Assembly (NCBI GenBank): GCA_910580105.1
Contig: CAJTWN010000001.1
Coordinates: forward strand, 372,001-436,000
Source of the DNA: an uncultured Clostridia bacterium
GTDB lineage: Bacteria > Bacillota > Clostridia > Monoglobales > Monoglobaceae
Reading direction: 5' to 3'
DNA: 64,000 nucleotides
Part shown: piece after piece, positions 34,135 to 43,627 of the stretch
Layout: every line of letters starts with the position of its first letter
Numbering within the stretch: the first letter of the stretch is position 1
The notes under the pieces: generated by a model
What the model was told of the DNA's origin: nothing
The model's input: the letters and a program-made list of their open reading frames with translations, nothing else
The model's database searches: none
Translations under genes and position numbers: made by a program

Positions 34135-35208
34135 CTATCCCTCTTTTCTTTCCTGCATCAAACGTGCAATTTCATGAAGAAGCTCCTCCTGGTCAGGAAC
34201 CATGCCGCCCGTACGCCCATAAAAATGAACAGGACAGCGCCCCTCAACCGCCAGCCGAACATCTTCTACCATCTGCCCCATACTCATTTCCACCGTAAGA
34301 AACTGCACTTTTTTCTGTGCGTACTCTGCTATGACTGCGGATGGAAAAGGCCATAGGGTTATCGGTCGGATCAGGCCGACTTTCATTCCCTTGCTGCGTG
34401 CCATATCAATGGCAGACGTGGCAATCCGGGCAAGAGTCCCGTAGGCCACCAACAGAATATCTGCATCCTCTGCCAAATATGTATCCCAAAGAGTTTCTTT
34501 CTCTTGTACTTCTTGATAACGCACCGCTCTGTCTCTATTCAGATCTTCCAATTCAGCCGGTGTCAGGTACAGGGAATTAATCACATTTTTCTTTCTTTTC
34601 ATTTTTGTACCGGTGGTTGCCCAAGGCTTTTCCGGCAGTTCAGATGGATCTATCGCCGGAGCAAAAGCAACCGGTTCCATCATCTGTCCCAACATTCCAT
34701 CCCCCATAATCATTGCCGGAATGCGGTATTGATCCGATTTATCAAAAGCCCTTCCGGTCAGATCCGCAAGTTCCTGCACAGAAGAAGGCGCATAGACAAT
34801 CAAATGATAGTCCCCATGGCCGCCGCCCTTTGTCGCCTGAAAATAATCGGACTGCGCGGGCTGAATACCGCCCAGACCAGGACCGCCGCGGACAATATTG
34901 ACAATCACGCAAGGCAGGTCCGCCCCCACAATATAGGAAATTCCTTCCTGCTTCAAACTAATCCCCGGACTCGAAGAACTGGTCATTACCCTTGCACCGG
35001 CGCCTGCCGCCCCATAGACCATATTGATTGCGGCAATTTCACTTTCAGCCTGTAAAAAAGTTCCGCCAACTTTTGGCATCTGCTTTGCCATATAGGCAGA
35101 AACTTCCGTCTGCGGGGTAATTGGATAACCAAAGAAAAATCTACATCCACAACGAATCGCCGCCTCTGCAAGCGCTTCGTTCCCTTTCATTAACACTTTT
35201 TCTGTCAT
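34135..35208 (-). CDS. 2-oxoacid:ferredoxin oxidoreductase, alpha subunit
   Basis: 357 residues from ATG at 35208 with GGAGG 7 bases upstream. Begins KVLMKGNEALAEAAIRCGCRFFFGYPITPQTEVSAYM, then QAESEIAAINMVYGAAGAGARVMTSSSSPGISL, the pyrimidine-binding and core domain I/II of KorA/VorB subunits. Third in the ferredoxin-alpha-beta-gamma operon order. Confidence 0.9.
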   Translation of the reverse strand: MTEKVLMKGNEALAEAAIRCGCRFFFGYPITPQTEVSAYMAKQMPKVGGTFLQAESEIAAINMVYGAAGAGARVMTSSSSPGISLKQEGISYIVGADLPCVIVNIVRGGPGLGGIQPAQSDYFQATKGGGHGDYHLIVYAPSSVQELADLTGRAFDKSDQYRIPAMIMGDGMLGQMMEPVAFAPAIDPSELPEKPWATTGTKMKRKKNVINSLYLTPAELEDLNRDRAVRYQEVQEKETLWDTYLAEDADILLVAYGTLARIATSAIDMARSKGMKVGLIRPITLWPFPSAVIAEYAQKKVQFLTVEMSMGQMVEDVRLAVEGRCPVHFYGRTGGMVPDQEELLHEIARLMQERKEG

Positions 35209-35233
35209 TGTTATTCCTCCGATAAAAGTATCG

Positions 35234-35440
35234 CTACTTTTCAATTTTTATTACGCAGTCCGGGCAAATGGTTGCACAAAACTGACAGCCTATACACTTT
35301 TCCATCTCCAAAATCTCTGCCGGATGGAATCCCTTTTCATTAATCTTTTCATCCGAAAGAAAAATAATTTTTTTGGGACAGACTGTCGAACAAAGCCCAC
35401 ACCCTTTACACTTCTCCTGTCGTATCGTCACCTTTGGCAT
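35234..35440 (-). CDS. 2-oxoacid:ferredoxin oxidoreductase, ferredoxin (delta) subunit
   Basis: 68 residues with two 4Fe-4S motifs: CKGCGLCSTVCPKK (11-24) and CIGCQFCATICPDC (49-62). It passes electrons from the alpha-beta pair to ferredoxin. It leads the four-gene operon; 25 bp separate it from the alpha gene. Confidence 0.92.
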   Translation of the reverse strand: MPKVTIRQEKCKGCGLCSTVCPKKIIFLSDEKINEKGFHPAEILEMEKCIGCQFCATICPDCVIKIEK

Positions 35441-35455
35441 AATGATCCCCTCTTT

Positions 35456-36136
35456 CTATATGAAATCTGTCTTGATATACAAACGAATCGGAAAAAACAG
35501 CGGAGCATAACAGGAAGGAAGCTTATCCAAAACTTCATTCTCTCCTGAAATCCACAAAATTTCACAATTTGTTTTCCGGGATAATTCTTCTGCTATCTCT
35601 TGCCCTTCTATTATCATAGCAGGCTCGGTCAATTCTTTCAAGTGGGTATTATGGAGAATAGCGGTAATTTTTAGTCTGGAAACCGCCTCGATTGCCTGAA
35701 AAATTTCATAGGCTTCATCCGCTGACTGCGTGAGCATCCGCTTGGTATTCAATACAAAGAAAACATCACATTCCTCTTTTTGAAAAGAATGATAAAAGCT
35801 TCCCAGCGGGATTGCACCGTCATCATCGCCTCCGGCGTCAAAGATAAAGTACCGTTCTTTATCTGCAAAAGCGGCATATATTTCCGCAGGCAATGCCGGA
35901 TTCTCCAAATTGGTATTTGCATAAGGAGATGCAATTAATCTGATCCCATTTTTCCGAAAAAGCCCTTCAGCGTCTTTGGTCCGGAAATAAGGATTTACTA
36001 AGTCAAAATCAATAACCGTCACTTCTTTTCCCTGTTTTTTCAGCCACAGTGCATAGTTGACTGCAAGCTCCGTCTTTCCGCTGCCAAAATGGCCGGTAAA
36101 AACGGTTATCCGTTTGGGTTTCCATTTCTTATTCAA
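35456..36136 (-). CDS. P-loop ATPase (MinD/ArsA-like) of unknown role
   Basis: 226 residues from a TTG at 36136 that overlaps the RseC-like stop. VFTGHFGSGKTELAVNYA is the Walker A (about 12-29), and VIDFDLVNPYFRTKDAEGL follows, the switch region of SIMIBI-class ATPases; FDAGGDDDGAIPLG is a further conserved block. Relatives occur next to 2-oxoacid:ferredoxin oxidoreductase genes in Clostridia, suggesting a link to redox enzyme assembly, which is inferred from position only. Confidence 0.75.
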   Translation of the reverse strand: MNKKWKPKRITVFTGHFGSGKTELAVNYALWLKKQGKEVTVIDFDLVNPYFRTKDAEGLFRKNGIRLIASPYANTNLENPALPAEIYAAFADKERYFIFDAGGDDDGAIPLGSFYHSFQKEECDVFFVLNTKRMLTQSADEAYEIFQAIEAVSRLKITAILHNTHLKELTEPAMIIEGQEIAEELSRKTNCEILWISGENEVLDKLPSCYAPLFFPIRLYIKTDFI

Positions 36137-36531
36137 CTGGTTTCATCCAACTTTCTTATTATAAATTCCTGCTGTACAAATTTTGAAAAAGTTTTGACCA
36201 AAACAATGGCAATGAACAAAGCGCCAAAGGCAAGCAGAACGGAAGCACGCTCTGTTTTCCAAAACTGATACCCCAGCACCGCACCCAGCACAAAGAAAAC
36301 GGATGGAATACCATATCCCAAAAAAGCCTCCAGCAAAACAAAACCTGTTTTCTTTTCAATGCGTACCCGGTCTCCAACCACAAAACTACTGTCGACGCTC
36401 TGCTGAATAAATACCGTCTCTGACGGACACCCCTTACAGCTGACGCAATTGCCGCCGCAGGCCGATGCACGTTCTACACGGATTTTGGCAATCCCATTTT
36501 CAATCGCAACAATAATTCCCTGTTTTGTCAT
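36133..36531 (-). CDS. RseC/MucC-like SoxR-reducing system protein
   Basis: 132 residues from ATG at 36531, which overlaps the recN stop (TGATG). The N-terminal part has a four-Cys cluster CGGNCVSCKGC (about 27-37) and two membrane helices lie near 68-85 and 93-112. This is the RseC/MucC layout, associated with reducing SoxR and with Rnf-type electron transport. No rnf genes are in view, but it adjoins the ferredoxin oxidoreductase operon. Confidence 0.8.
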   Translation of the reverse strand: MTKQGIIVAIENGIAKIRVERASACGGNCVSCKGCPSETVFIQQSVDSSFVVGDRVRIEKKTGFVLLEAFLGYGIPSVFFVLGAVLGYQFWKTERASVLLAFGALFIAIVLVKTFSKFVQQEFIIRKLDETS

Positions 36532-38240
36532 CACAAAGCACTCTCTTTTTTCATTTTTTCCGCCATATCCAGCATCTCCTGTGCTGCCTTTAAAGTCAAT
36601 TCTGTAACCTTGACGCCACCGATAATTCGGGCAAGTTCCATTTTACGCTCATCATCTGAGAGTTCTGTAACAAAAGTAACCGTCCTCTCTTCGTCCACAT
36701 GCTTTTCAATACAATAATGATGATCGGCCATACCTGCAATCTGTGCCAGATGTGTAATACACAAAATTTGTTTTTTCTGTGCAAGACGGCAGATTTTTTC
36801 TGCTATTTTTTGCGCGGCCCGACCGCTTACACCAGTATCAATTTCATCAAATATCATGGTGTCCGGCGCATTTATATCCGACAGCACGGATTTCATTGCC
36901 AGCATAATTCTGGACATCTCACCGCCGGATGCAATTTTTGACAATGGTTTTAATGCCTCTCCTGGATTCCCGGAAATCAGAAATTCAATTTGATCCGCAC
37001 CACTTGTTCCATAAGCAATATCTCCTTCTCCGTCCGTCCTGTCCTCAATGCGGACAGAAAAACGCATCTTCTGCATATCTAAATCAGCAAGTTCCTGCAT
37101 AATTGCCCCTTCAAGCTTATGCGCAGCTATCCTTCTTTCTTTGGTCAGGCTTTCCGCTTCTTTCACCAGCTGCTCCTTTAACTCTGCAATTTCACGGTTG
37201 ACCTGTACCAAAAGCTCTTCATTCTGTTCAATGGCTCTGCGTTCTTCTTCAGCCTTTTCCAAATAGGCCAATATTTCACCAACAGAATTGCCATATTTTC
37301 GTTTCAGTCCAAACAGCTGATGCAGGCGTTCTTCAATTCGGTCAAGTTCGCCCGGCTCAAAATCAATTCCCTCCATATAACTCTTTAAGTCATAGGTTAC
37401 ATCTTCCATATCAGCAAGTACAGAAGATAGTCTATCATAAAAATCGGAAAGCTTTTCGTCAAAATTTGTAACTCTTTCCAAATTCCGTACAGCATTTTGC
37501 AGCAGGTCATAAGAAGAAAATCCTTCCTCCTCACTGCCGTATAAACTGCCGTAAGCCGCATGGACATTTTCGGCGATGGTTTCCGCATTATTCAAGAAAA
37601 TCCTGCGCTCTTCCAGTTCCTCTTCCTCGCCGTCCCGCAGTTTCGCCTCTGTTATCTCGCCAATCTGAAAGGACAGCAAATCCATTTTCCGTGCCTTTTC
37701 CCCTTCATTAAAAGAAAGGGATGCAAGGCGTTCTGTGGCTTCCTGATAAGCAGAATAAACTTTTTGATAGCGTTGCAGCGATTCCTGCAAATTTCCATAT
37801 TCGTCGACAAAATGCAGATGTGTCTTTGGCACAAAAAGCGCCTGATTATCATGCTGGCCATGTATGGTCAGCAATGCCTGCCCAAGTTCACGTAAAATAT
37901 TGAGCGGAACCAGACGTCCGTTAATCCGGCATCTGCTCTTGCCGTCCATTCCAATCTGACGGCTGAGAACCAACAAATCCTCTTCCGCCTCAATCCCCAA
38001 TTCTTCAAGAAGCGGTCTTATCTTTTCATTTATAGAAAAAGCCGCGTCTGCCAGTGCATACTCGGTTCCGTTTCTTATCAAATCTTTATTTGCTCTGCCG
38101 CCCATTGCCATATTGATTGCATCAATCAATATGGATTTACCGGCGCCGGTTTCACCCGTCAATACATTGAATCCATGATAAAAATCAATGGTAATTTCAT
38201 CAATGACCGCCACATTTTTTATATGCAGTTCACACAACAA
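36531..38240 (-). CDS. recN: DNA repair protein RecN
   Basis: 569 residues from a TTG at 38240, which has GGAGG 8 bases upstream; a TTG five codons earlier would overlap the site. SMC-like: Walker A NVLTGETGAGKSILIDAIN, long coiled-coil middle (about 150-370), signature LSKIASGGEMSRIMLAMK and Walker B TMIFDEIDTGVSGRAAQ. It acts early in double-strand break repair. The neighbouring order dxs-tlyA-nadK-recN is the classic Clostridia/Bacilli cluster; argR, often present here, is missing. Confidence 0.93.
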   Translation of the reverse strand: MLCELHIKNVAVIDEITIDFYHGFNVLTGETGAGKSILIDAINMAMGGRANKDLIRNGTEYALADAAFSINEKIRPLLEELGIEAEEDLLVLSRQIGMDGKSRCRINGRLVPLNILRELGQALLTIHGQHDNQALFVPKTHLHFVDEYGNLQESLQRYQKVYSAYQEATERLASLSFNEGEKARKMDLLSFQIGEITEAKLRDGEEEELEERRIFLNNAETIAENVHAAYGSLYGSEEEGFSSYDLLQNAVRNLERVTNFDEKLSDFYDRLSSVLADMEDVTYDLKSYMEGIDFEPGELDRIEERLHQLFGLKRKYGNSVGEILAYLEKAEEERRAIEQNEELLVQVNREIAELKEQLVKEAESLTKERRIAAHKLEGAIMQELADLDMQKMRFSVRIEDRTDGEGDIAYGTSGADQIEFLISGNPGEALKPLSKIASGGEMSRIMLAMKSVLSDINAPDTMIFDEIDTGVSGRAAQKIAEKICRLAQKKQILCITHLAQIAGMADHHYCIEKHVDEERTVTFVTELSDDERKMELARIIGGVKVTELTLKAAQEMLDMAEKMKKESAL

Positions 38241-38255
38241 TTTCTGCACCTCCAA

Positions 38256-39113
38256 TCAATCGGAAAGCTTTTCCCGCAGTACATCAAAAAAGTTACGGTA
38301 TTCCAGTTGTATCAGTGAAGTGTAATACTTCGATTTCGTAATTCTTACCAATTCGCCGTCTGCCAGGATATGTTTTTTCTTTCCATCTATATAGACATTT
38401 GTCTCTGTCCGGTACGGTGGCAATGCCTTGAGTTCAATCCGGTCCTTCCCCGGAATCACCATACTTCTCGCTTTTAAGGTATGAGGACAAATCGGTGTTA
38501 TCATCATGGCATCAACGTCCGGGTGCATAACCGCGCCGCCTGCAGAAAGAGAATAGGCAGTTGAACCCACCGCTGTGGCAACAATAATCCCATCGGCAAA
38601 ATAGGAGCCAATATGTGTGTCTTCAACATCCACTGCCGTATGAATCATCCGCAAATCACCGCTGCCGGACAACACAATATCATTAAGCGCCAAAAATTTT
38701 TCGATCTGCACACCATTTTTAATAATTTCTCCATTCAGCATCATACATTTGGTGGTTTCATATTTCCCGGAAAATAAATCATCGAAAATGGAATGATCTC
38801 CCTTCTCAGCCTGTGCCAGAAAACCGAGATGCCCAAAATTTATCCCCACAATTGGAATCTGATATTCGGCAGCAACCGGAGCAATTCCCAGAATCGTTCC
38901 ATCACCGCCCAATACCAGAAGCATTTCTGCTTGTTCAAGCATCTCCTTCTGTGATGCAAAGCAAATCTCACCTTTTATATCTGTGAACAAGTTCGCAAAC
39001 TTCTCATCAAAATATACCTTGACCCGGTATTCAAAAATTTTCTGAAGTACCCTGCGGGTTTCCTGAAGTCCCGGATCCCGCCATTCATTGGTCACTATTG
39101 CCAAATGTATCAT
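38256..39113 (-). CDS. nadK: NAD kinase
   Basis: 285 residues. LLVLGGDGTILGIA holds the GGDGT motif with the catalytic Asp (about 73-77); GINFGHLGFLAQ and the NDIVLSG..DG..STAYSLSAGG blocks follow. It makes NADP from NAD. AGGTGG precedes ATG at 39113. Fourteen bp after tlyA. Confidence 0.95.
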   Translation of the reverse strand: MIHLAIVTNEWRDPGLQETRRVLQKIFEYRVKVYFDEKFANLFTDIKGEICFASQKEMLEQAEMLLVLGGDGTILGIAPVAAEYQIPIVGINFGHLGFLAQAEKGDHSIFDDLFSGKYETTKCMMLNGEIIKNGVQIEKFLALNDIVLSGSGDLRMIHTAVDVEDTHIGSYFADGIIVATAVGSTAYSLSAGGAVMHPDVDAMMITPICPHTLKARSMVIPGKDRIELKALPPYRTETNVYIDGKKKHILADGELVRITKSKYYTSLIQLEYRNFFDVLREKLSD

Positions 39114-39126
39114 TGCTTTCCACCAC

Positions 39127-39930
39127 CTAACTCTTTTGGTCTAATATATGAGACATTTCCACAACAGCAGAAATATCAATTGCCCGCTCTTCTCCACTCT
39201 TGCCAATGTACAACAGGTATTCTATATTTCCTTCCGGCCCTTTCACCGGCGAATAGTCAAGCCCGTAAATTTTAAAACCAATTTCCTTTGTAAAAGCAGC
39301 CACCTGCTCAATAACCGCACGGTGAACCGCCGGATCCCGGACAACGCCTTTTTTTCCGACCTTTTCCTTTCCGGCCTCAAACTGCGGTTTAATTAAACAG
39401 ACGCCTGCGCCTTCCTCTCCCGTCAATTGATAAGCCACCGGCAAAACCAGAGCAAGAGAGATAAACGAAACATCGACCGAGAAAAAATCTATCTTATCCG
39501 GTATCTCTGCGGCTGTAACATATCGGATATTTGTCCTTTCAAGATTTACAACACGTTCATCCTGTCTGAGTTTCCATGCAAGCTGGCCATACCCGACATC
39601 AATAGAATATACTTTTTTTGCGCCGTTTTGCAGCATACAATCCGTAAACCCACCCGTAGATGCACCAATATCCATACATATTTTGTCTTTGAGGACAAGC
39701 GGAAATACCTTCATGGCCTTATCCAGCTTTAATCCGCCGCGGCTGACAAACTGCAAAGATTTGCTTCGTATCTCTATCCTTTCATCTCCTGCTACGCCCT
39801 CACCGGCCTTGGCAGCTTTCTGCCCATTCACAAACACCTCTCCGGCCATAATCATCGCCTGAGCCGAAGAGCGCGACGGCACCAGCCCCTCTTCAACCAT
39901 AAATATATCCAACCGCTGTTTTTTTGCCAT
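39127..39930 (-). CDS. tlyA: TlyA-family rRNA 2'-O-methyltransferase
   Basis: 267 residues. N-terminal S4 RNA-binding domain (RLDIFMVEEGLVPSRSSAQAMIMAGEVFVNGQ, 5-37) and an FtsJ/RrmJ-like methyltransferase with SRGGLKLDKAM, MDIGASTGGFTDCMLQNGA (SAM motif I, about 91-109) and FSVDVSFISL. Members methylate rRNA and are sometimes called hemolysin A. Cluster partner of nadK and recN. Confidence 0.92.
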   Translation of the reverse strand: MAKKQRLDIFMVEEGLVPSRSSAQAMIMAGEVFVNGQKAAKAGEGVAGDERIEIRSKSLQFVSRGGLKLDKAMKVFPLVLKDKICMDIGASTGGFTDCMLQNGAKKVYSIDVGYGQLAWKLRQDERVVNLERTNIRYVTAAEIPDKIDFFSVDVSFISLALVLPVAYQLTGEEGAGVCLIKPQFEAGKEKVGKKGVVRDPAVHRAVIEQVAAFTKEIGFKIYGLDYSPVKGPEGNIEYLLYIGKSGEERAIDISAVVEMSHILDQKS

Positions 39931-39991
39931 ACCTATTCTCCATCTATTCTATCAGAAAATTTCAGTAAAAGATACATATCCCAAAGTATCT

Positions 39992-41851
39992 TTACCCATA
40001 GACCTTTTGTTTTGCCAGACTTTTTTCAATCTGCAAAGCAATATGTTCGCCGTCCATACCATAGAGCTGTTTCAGTTCCTTTATGGAGCCCTGGACGATT
40101 GGCCGGTCTGGATAACCAAATTTTACAACATGCCGTTTCAGCAATCCTTCCACGCGTTCTCCAAATCCGCCGAGCACCACATTATCCTCCACCGAAGCAA
40201 TCATCTTTTTGCCGGCAGCACACAGTTTTATCGTCTGCATATCAATCGGCTTAACAGAACGCACATGCAAAACCTGCATCCGGATTCCCTTTTTTCCAAG
40301 AATTTCCGCTGCGTTCTTTCCATCCCATACGGTTGTTCCCACACATAACAAAAGGACGTCCGTACCATCACATACAGAAATTGCCCGGGTAATCTCCTTA
40401 TCCTCCAAAAACGCTTCTTCCATAACCGTCCCTCTGGGATACCGGATAGCAACCGGCCCCTCTACCTGTTCGATGGCATAATGAAGCATTTTTCGCATCT
40501 CTTCTCCATTCGCCGGGGCCAATATCCGCATATTGGGAATATGAGAGAGAAAAGAAATATCATAAACACCCTGATGGGTTTCTCCATCATTCCCCACAGG
40601 GCCGCTTCTGTCCACACAAAATACTACATGTAGATTTTGCAGAGCAACATCATGAAGAATCTGATCATATGCTCTCTGCAAAAAAGTCGAATAGACAGCA
40701 AAGCAGGGAATCAAACCGGCACTTGCTTGTCCGGCTGCGAAAGTAACCGCATGCTGCTCTGCGATCCCAACATCAAAAAAACGTGTGGGAAACATCTTCG
40801 AAAATGTCTCCAGTCCGGTCCCCAAAGGCATTGCCGCCGTGATGGCGGTAATCCGGTCTTCTTTTGCGGCAATTTTGCAAAGTTCTTCTCCAAAACACGT
40901 TGACCAGCTCTTCCCTTCCGCCTTTTTGACCGGTTCTCCGGTAGCATAGTCAAAGCTTTGTATCCCATGATATTTTCCGGGATTTTTTTCAGCAAAGGAA
41001 TATCCTTTTCCTTTTTTTGTATGTACATGTACCAATACAGGCTCCTGCAGCCTTTTCGCCTGCGCCAAAACTGTACACAAATCTTCAATATTGTGGCCGT
41101 CCACCGGTCCCAGATAGGTAAAACCCATATCTTCAAAGACCGCATTCTGCAATATGATGTTCTTCATCGCCCGTTTAAAAGTAATTAAACCATTTTTAAT
41201 AGGTTTTCCAAGCACAGGCACATGATCCAATATAGATTTGACATCGGATTTAAACTGAAAATACCGGTTGGTATTCCGAATACGTTTCAGCCTTCTGGAA
41301 AGACCGCCAACATTTTTTGAAATTGACATTCCATTGTCGTTCAAAACCACAACCAGCGGCGTTTTAAGGCTTCCGGCATGATTAATTGCTTCAAAGGCCA
41401 TTCCGCCGGTCATCGCTCCATCACCAATAATGGCAACTGCCGTTGCATCGTTATGCTGAAGTTGATTTGCCATCGCATACCCTAAAGCGGCAGAAATGGA
41501 TGTTGAACTATGTCCTGTATCAAATCGGTCCGAAAAGTCCTCTGCTGTCTTCGGGAACCCGCTCATGCCTCCAAACTGGCGCAAAGTATCAAACTGCTCT
41601 GCACGCCCGGTCAGGATTTTATGGACATAGGACTGATGCCCGACATCCCAAATCAGTTGATCCTTATAGACATCAAAGGTCAAATGCAGCGCGACCGTCA
41701 ATTCAACAACGCCCAAATTAGCGGCGAGATGACCGCCGGTTTTTGCAACATGCCGGATTAAAAATTCGCGTATTTCATCACACAATGCCGAGCGTTCAGC
41801 ATTATTCAGTTTTTTCAGATCTTCGGGAAGCTGCAAATTTTCCAAATACAC
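39992..41851 (-). CDS. dxs: 1-deoxy-D-xylulose-5-phosphate synthase
   Basis: 619 residues, GTG start with AGGA 7 bases upstream. It joins pyruvate and glyceraldehyde-3-phosphate to start MEP isoprenoid synthesis, using TPP. HLAANLGVVELTVALH, DVGHQSYVHKILTGR, GDGAMTGGMAFEAINHAG (TPP motif), the HVHTKKGKGY loop, and DVGIAEQHAVTFAAG in the central domain are present. Full length. Upstream isoprenoid genes (ispA, xseAB) are not adjacent; a DUF624 gene lies there instead. Confidence 0.96.
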   Translation of the reverse strand: MYLENLQLPEDLKKLNNAERSALCDEIREFLIRHVAKTGGHLAANLGVVELTVALHLTFDVYKDQLIWDVGHQSYVHKILTGRAEQFDTLRQFGGMSGFPKTAEDFSDRFDTGHSSTSISAALGYAMANQLQHNDATAVAIIGDGAMTGGMAFEAINHAGSLKTPLVVVLNDNGMSISKNVGGLSRRLKRIRNTNRYFQFKSDVKSILDHVPVLGKPIKNGLITFKRAMKNIILQNAVFEDMGFTYLGPVDGHNIEDLCTVLAQAKRLQEPVLVHVHTKKGKGYSFAEKNPGKYHGIQSFDYATGEPVKKAEGKSWSTCFGEELCKIAAKEDRITAITAAMPLGTGLETFSKMFPTRFFDVGIAEQHAVTFAAGQASAGLIPCFAVYSTFLQRAYDQILHDVALQNLHVVFCVDRSGPVGNDGETHQGVYDISFLSHIPNMRILAPANGEEMRKMLHYAIEQVEGPVAIRYPRGTVMEEAFLEDKEITRAISVCDGTDVLLLCVGTTVWDGKNAAEILGKKGIRMQVLHVRSVKPIDMQTIKLCAAGKKMIASVEDNVVLGGFGERVEGLLKRHVVKFGYPDRPIVQGSIKELKQLYGMDGEHIALQIEKSLAKQKVYG

Positions 41852-41875
41852 GTGCTTGTCCTGCCTTTTTATAAT

Positions 41876-42805
41876 TTATTCCTCCGGGGTATCCGGTTTG
41901 GTCTCGATGTTCTGTTCGGTCAGCATATAACGTTTCATCTGCGGATAAACATAAAAGTTCGTGATAAATGCAGAAAAACTAAACATTACGAAAACAATCA
42001 GCGCCAGTCCGATGAATAAAAATCCATTTGCAACCGAACCGCCCAAAAACATTGTGCCATATATAACGCCCGCATTGATCCCAAACAATAAGACGGTGAT
42101 CAAAAGATTTCCGGGAAGCCTTCCAACAGCAAACAAAAGTGCATTCCGGTATATATTCTTTAGTGACAGCTTAAATGTTACCATTAACGGATAGATATAC
42201 AAATGCATAAAGGTATAGAGAATGGCAACCACATAGACAACATACCGCAAAAGACCAACCACGCCGCCCATCAGTATATAAAAGCGGATAGCAAAAAAGA
42301 AGAGTACAAATGCCAGCAGATCAATGATAAAGACCAGGATGGACTGTTTGAAATTTGCCTTCAGCGCATCACGAAAATCTATCCAAATCCAGGCATGTTC
42401 TTCCCGTGCAAAGTTGCGAAGAACATAAGTAATCCCCGCCGTAGACGGACCAAGCCCCCAGATATTCATAAAGAGATATGCCACCGAGAAACGGACCACC
42501 ACATCGAATAAAAACTGCATCCGTGCCACCCATTCCGCCGGGTCGCCGCCGCTTTGTTCCGCAAGCGTATGCAACAAATTCTGTGCATTTTCCGTCCCAA
42601 GAAAACCATTTGAAATATAGCCGGCCAGGAAAAATATGATAAGAAATGCCGGTATACTGATAACCGCATATAAAAGATTCAAGCGGACAAAATGCCAAAA
42701 CTTCCGAAAGAAAATATCAAAAAACCTAAAAAAACCGCGTTTTTGCGGTGCATCCGGATCTATTCCTTTCCCCGGTTTTCCCAATCCTCTGACAAACAAT
42801 CCCAT
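41876..42805 (-). CDS. DUF624 (YesL-like) membrane protein
   Basis: 309 residues with about six membrane helices. The N-terminal FFRKFWHFVRLNLLYAVISIPAF is typical of YesL/DUF624 proteins, which are often found near carbohydrate or signalling genes and have no established biochemical role. The family is usually about 200-220 residues; here extra sequence lies between the first helices and the core (residues about 65-110). Followed by dxs after 24 bp. Confidence 0.8.
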   Translation of the reverse strand: MGLFVRGLGKPGKGIDPDAPQKRGFFRFFDIFFRKFWHFVRLNLLYAVISIPAFLIIFFLAGYISNGFLGTENAQNLLHTLAEQSGGDPAEWVARMQFLFDVVVRFSVAYLFMNIWGLGPSTAGITYVLRNFAREEHAWIWIDFRDALKANFKQSILVFIIDLLAFVLFFFAIRFYILMGGVVGLLRYVVYVVAILYTFMHLYIYPLMVTFKLSLKNIYRNALLFAVGRLPGNLLITVLLFGINAGVIYGTMFLGGSVANGFLFIGLALIVFVMFSFSAFITNFYVYPQMKRYMLTEQNIETKPDTPEE

Positions 42806-42833
42806 AAGTTACTCCTGTCTATTCAAATTTTTC

Positions 42834-43187
42834 TTATTTTATTTCAATATACGGCGAAATTTTTTCCAGTAACTTTTCACCAATGCCTTTTACCTGCAAC
42901 AAATCTTCATATGTTTTAAATCCGCCAATTGCCTCCCGCGTTTTTAAAATTTCAGCAGAAAGTTTTTGACCAATTCCATTAATTTTCATCAATTCTTCCT
43001 GGGTTGCATGGTTAATATCCACATAGAGGTCACTGCTCTCATAATAAGAGGGAAGCCCCTCCATCACAGAATAAGTCTTTTCGTCCACAATCCATGTGTC
43101 AATTCCCAGAAAAAACAGGCAGACCAGAATAATCCCCAAAGGGAAACATATATCAAGCCGTGGAATCTCTATCCTTATTTTTTTCAT
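42834..43187 (-). CDS. ComEA-like helix-hairpin-helix protein
   Basis: 117 residues. One membrane helix near 13-30 puts the rest outside the cell; then DINHATQEELMKINGIGQKLSAEIL and TYEDLLQVKGIGEKLLEKI form two HhH units (about 57-115), the DNA-binding core of ComEA. It lacks the SLBB domain of full ComEA. ATG overlaps the VOC stop (TAATG). DNA uptake genes comEB/EC are not in view, so competence is uncertain. Confidence 0.8.
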   Translation of the reverse strand: MKKIRIEIPRLDICFPLGIILVCLFFLGIDTWIVDEKTYSVMEGLPSYYESSDLYVDINHATQEELMKINGIGQKLSAEILKTREAIGGFKTYEDLLQVKGIGEKLLEKISPYIEIK

Positions 43188-43564
43188 TAAAGCGGCTGCG
43201 GTCTGCTGATTAGATGCAGAACATTCCCATCAGGGTCTTCAAAAAACATTGTTCCTATCCCCTTTTCATTCACCGAAGCCTCTGTCAGAACTTTGACGCC
43301 CGCCGCATTCAGTTTTTCAGAAAGCCCCGCAAAATCATCAATCGAAATGGCAATATGACGGATTCCGGTGGCCTTCATATCATGGTTACCGCCCTCAAGA
43401 TCACTCTTGACAAATTCAATCATTCCGCCGTCGTCTGCCTTCAAAAAATAAGTGCCTTTTCCATTGTCATAGACGACCTTCCAATCAAACATTTTTATGT
43501 ACCAGTCTTTTAACGCCTCTGTATCCTTTGAAAAAATACCAACGTGTTCAATTCCAATATTCAT
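43187..43564 (-). CDS. VOC-family (glyoxalase-like) protein
   Basis: 125 residues beginning GIEHVGIFSKDTEALKDWYIKMFDWKVVYDNG, the first VOC beta-alpha-beta-beta-beta unit, with HIAISIDDFAGLSEKL as the second and FFEDPDGNVLHLISRP at the end. Metal-binding His and Glu are present in usual places. Substrate unknown. Confidence 0.85.
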   Translation of the reverse strand: MNIGIEHVGIFSKDTEALKDWYIKMFDWKVVYDNGKGTYFLKADDGGMIEFVKSDLEGGNHDMKATGIRHIAISIDDFAGLSEKLNAAGVKVLTEASVNEKGIGTMFFEDPDGNVLHLISRPQPL

Positions 43565-43627
43565 CTTTCTGCTCCTTTAACTAATATACTTTTTTACCAC
43601 TTTCTATCCTTTACACTTAATTCCAGC

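Noticed and set aside
43187..43564. Lactoylglutathione lyase (gloA)
   Set aside because: The VOC fold is clear but the substrate residues are not diagnostic, so no specific enzyme is named.
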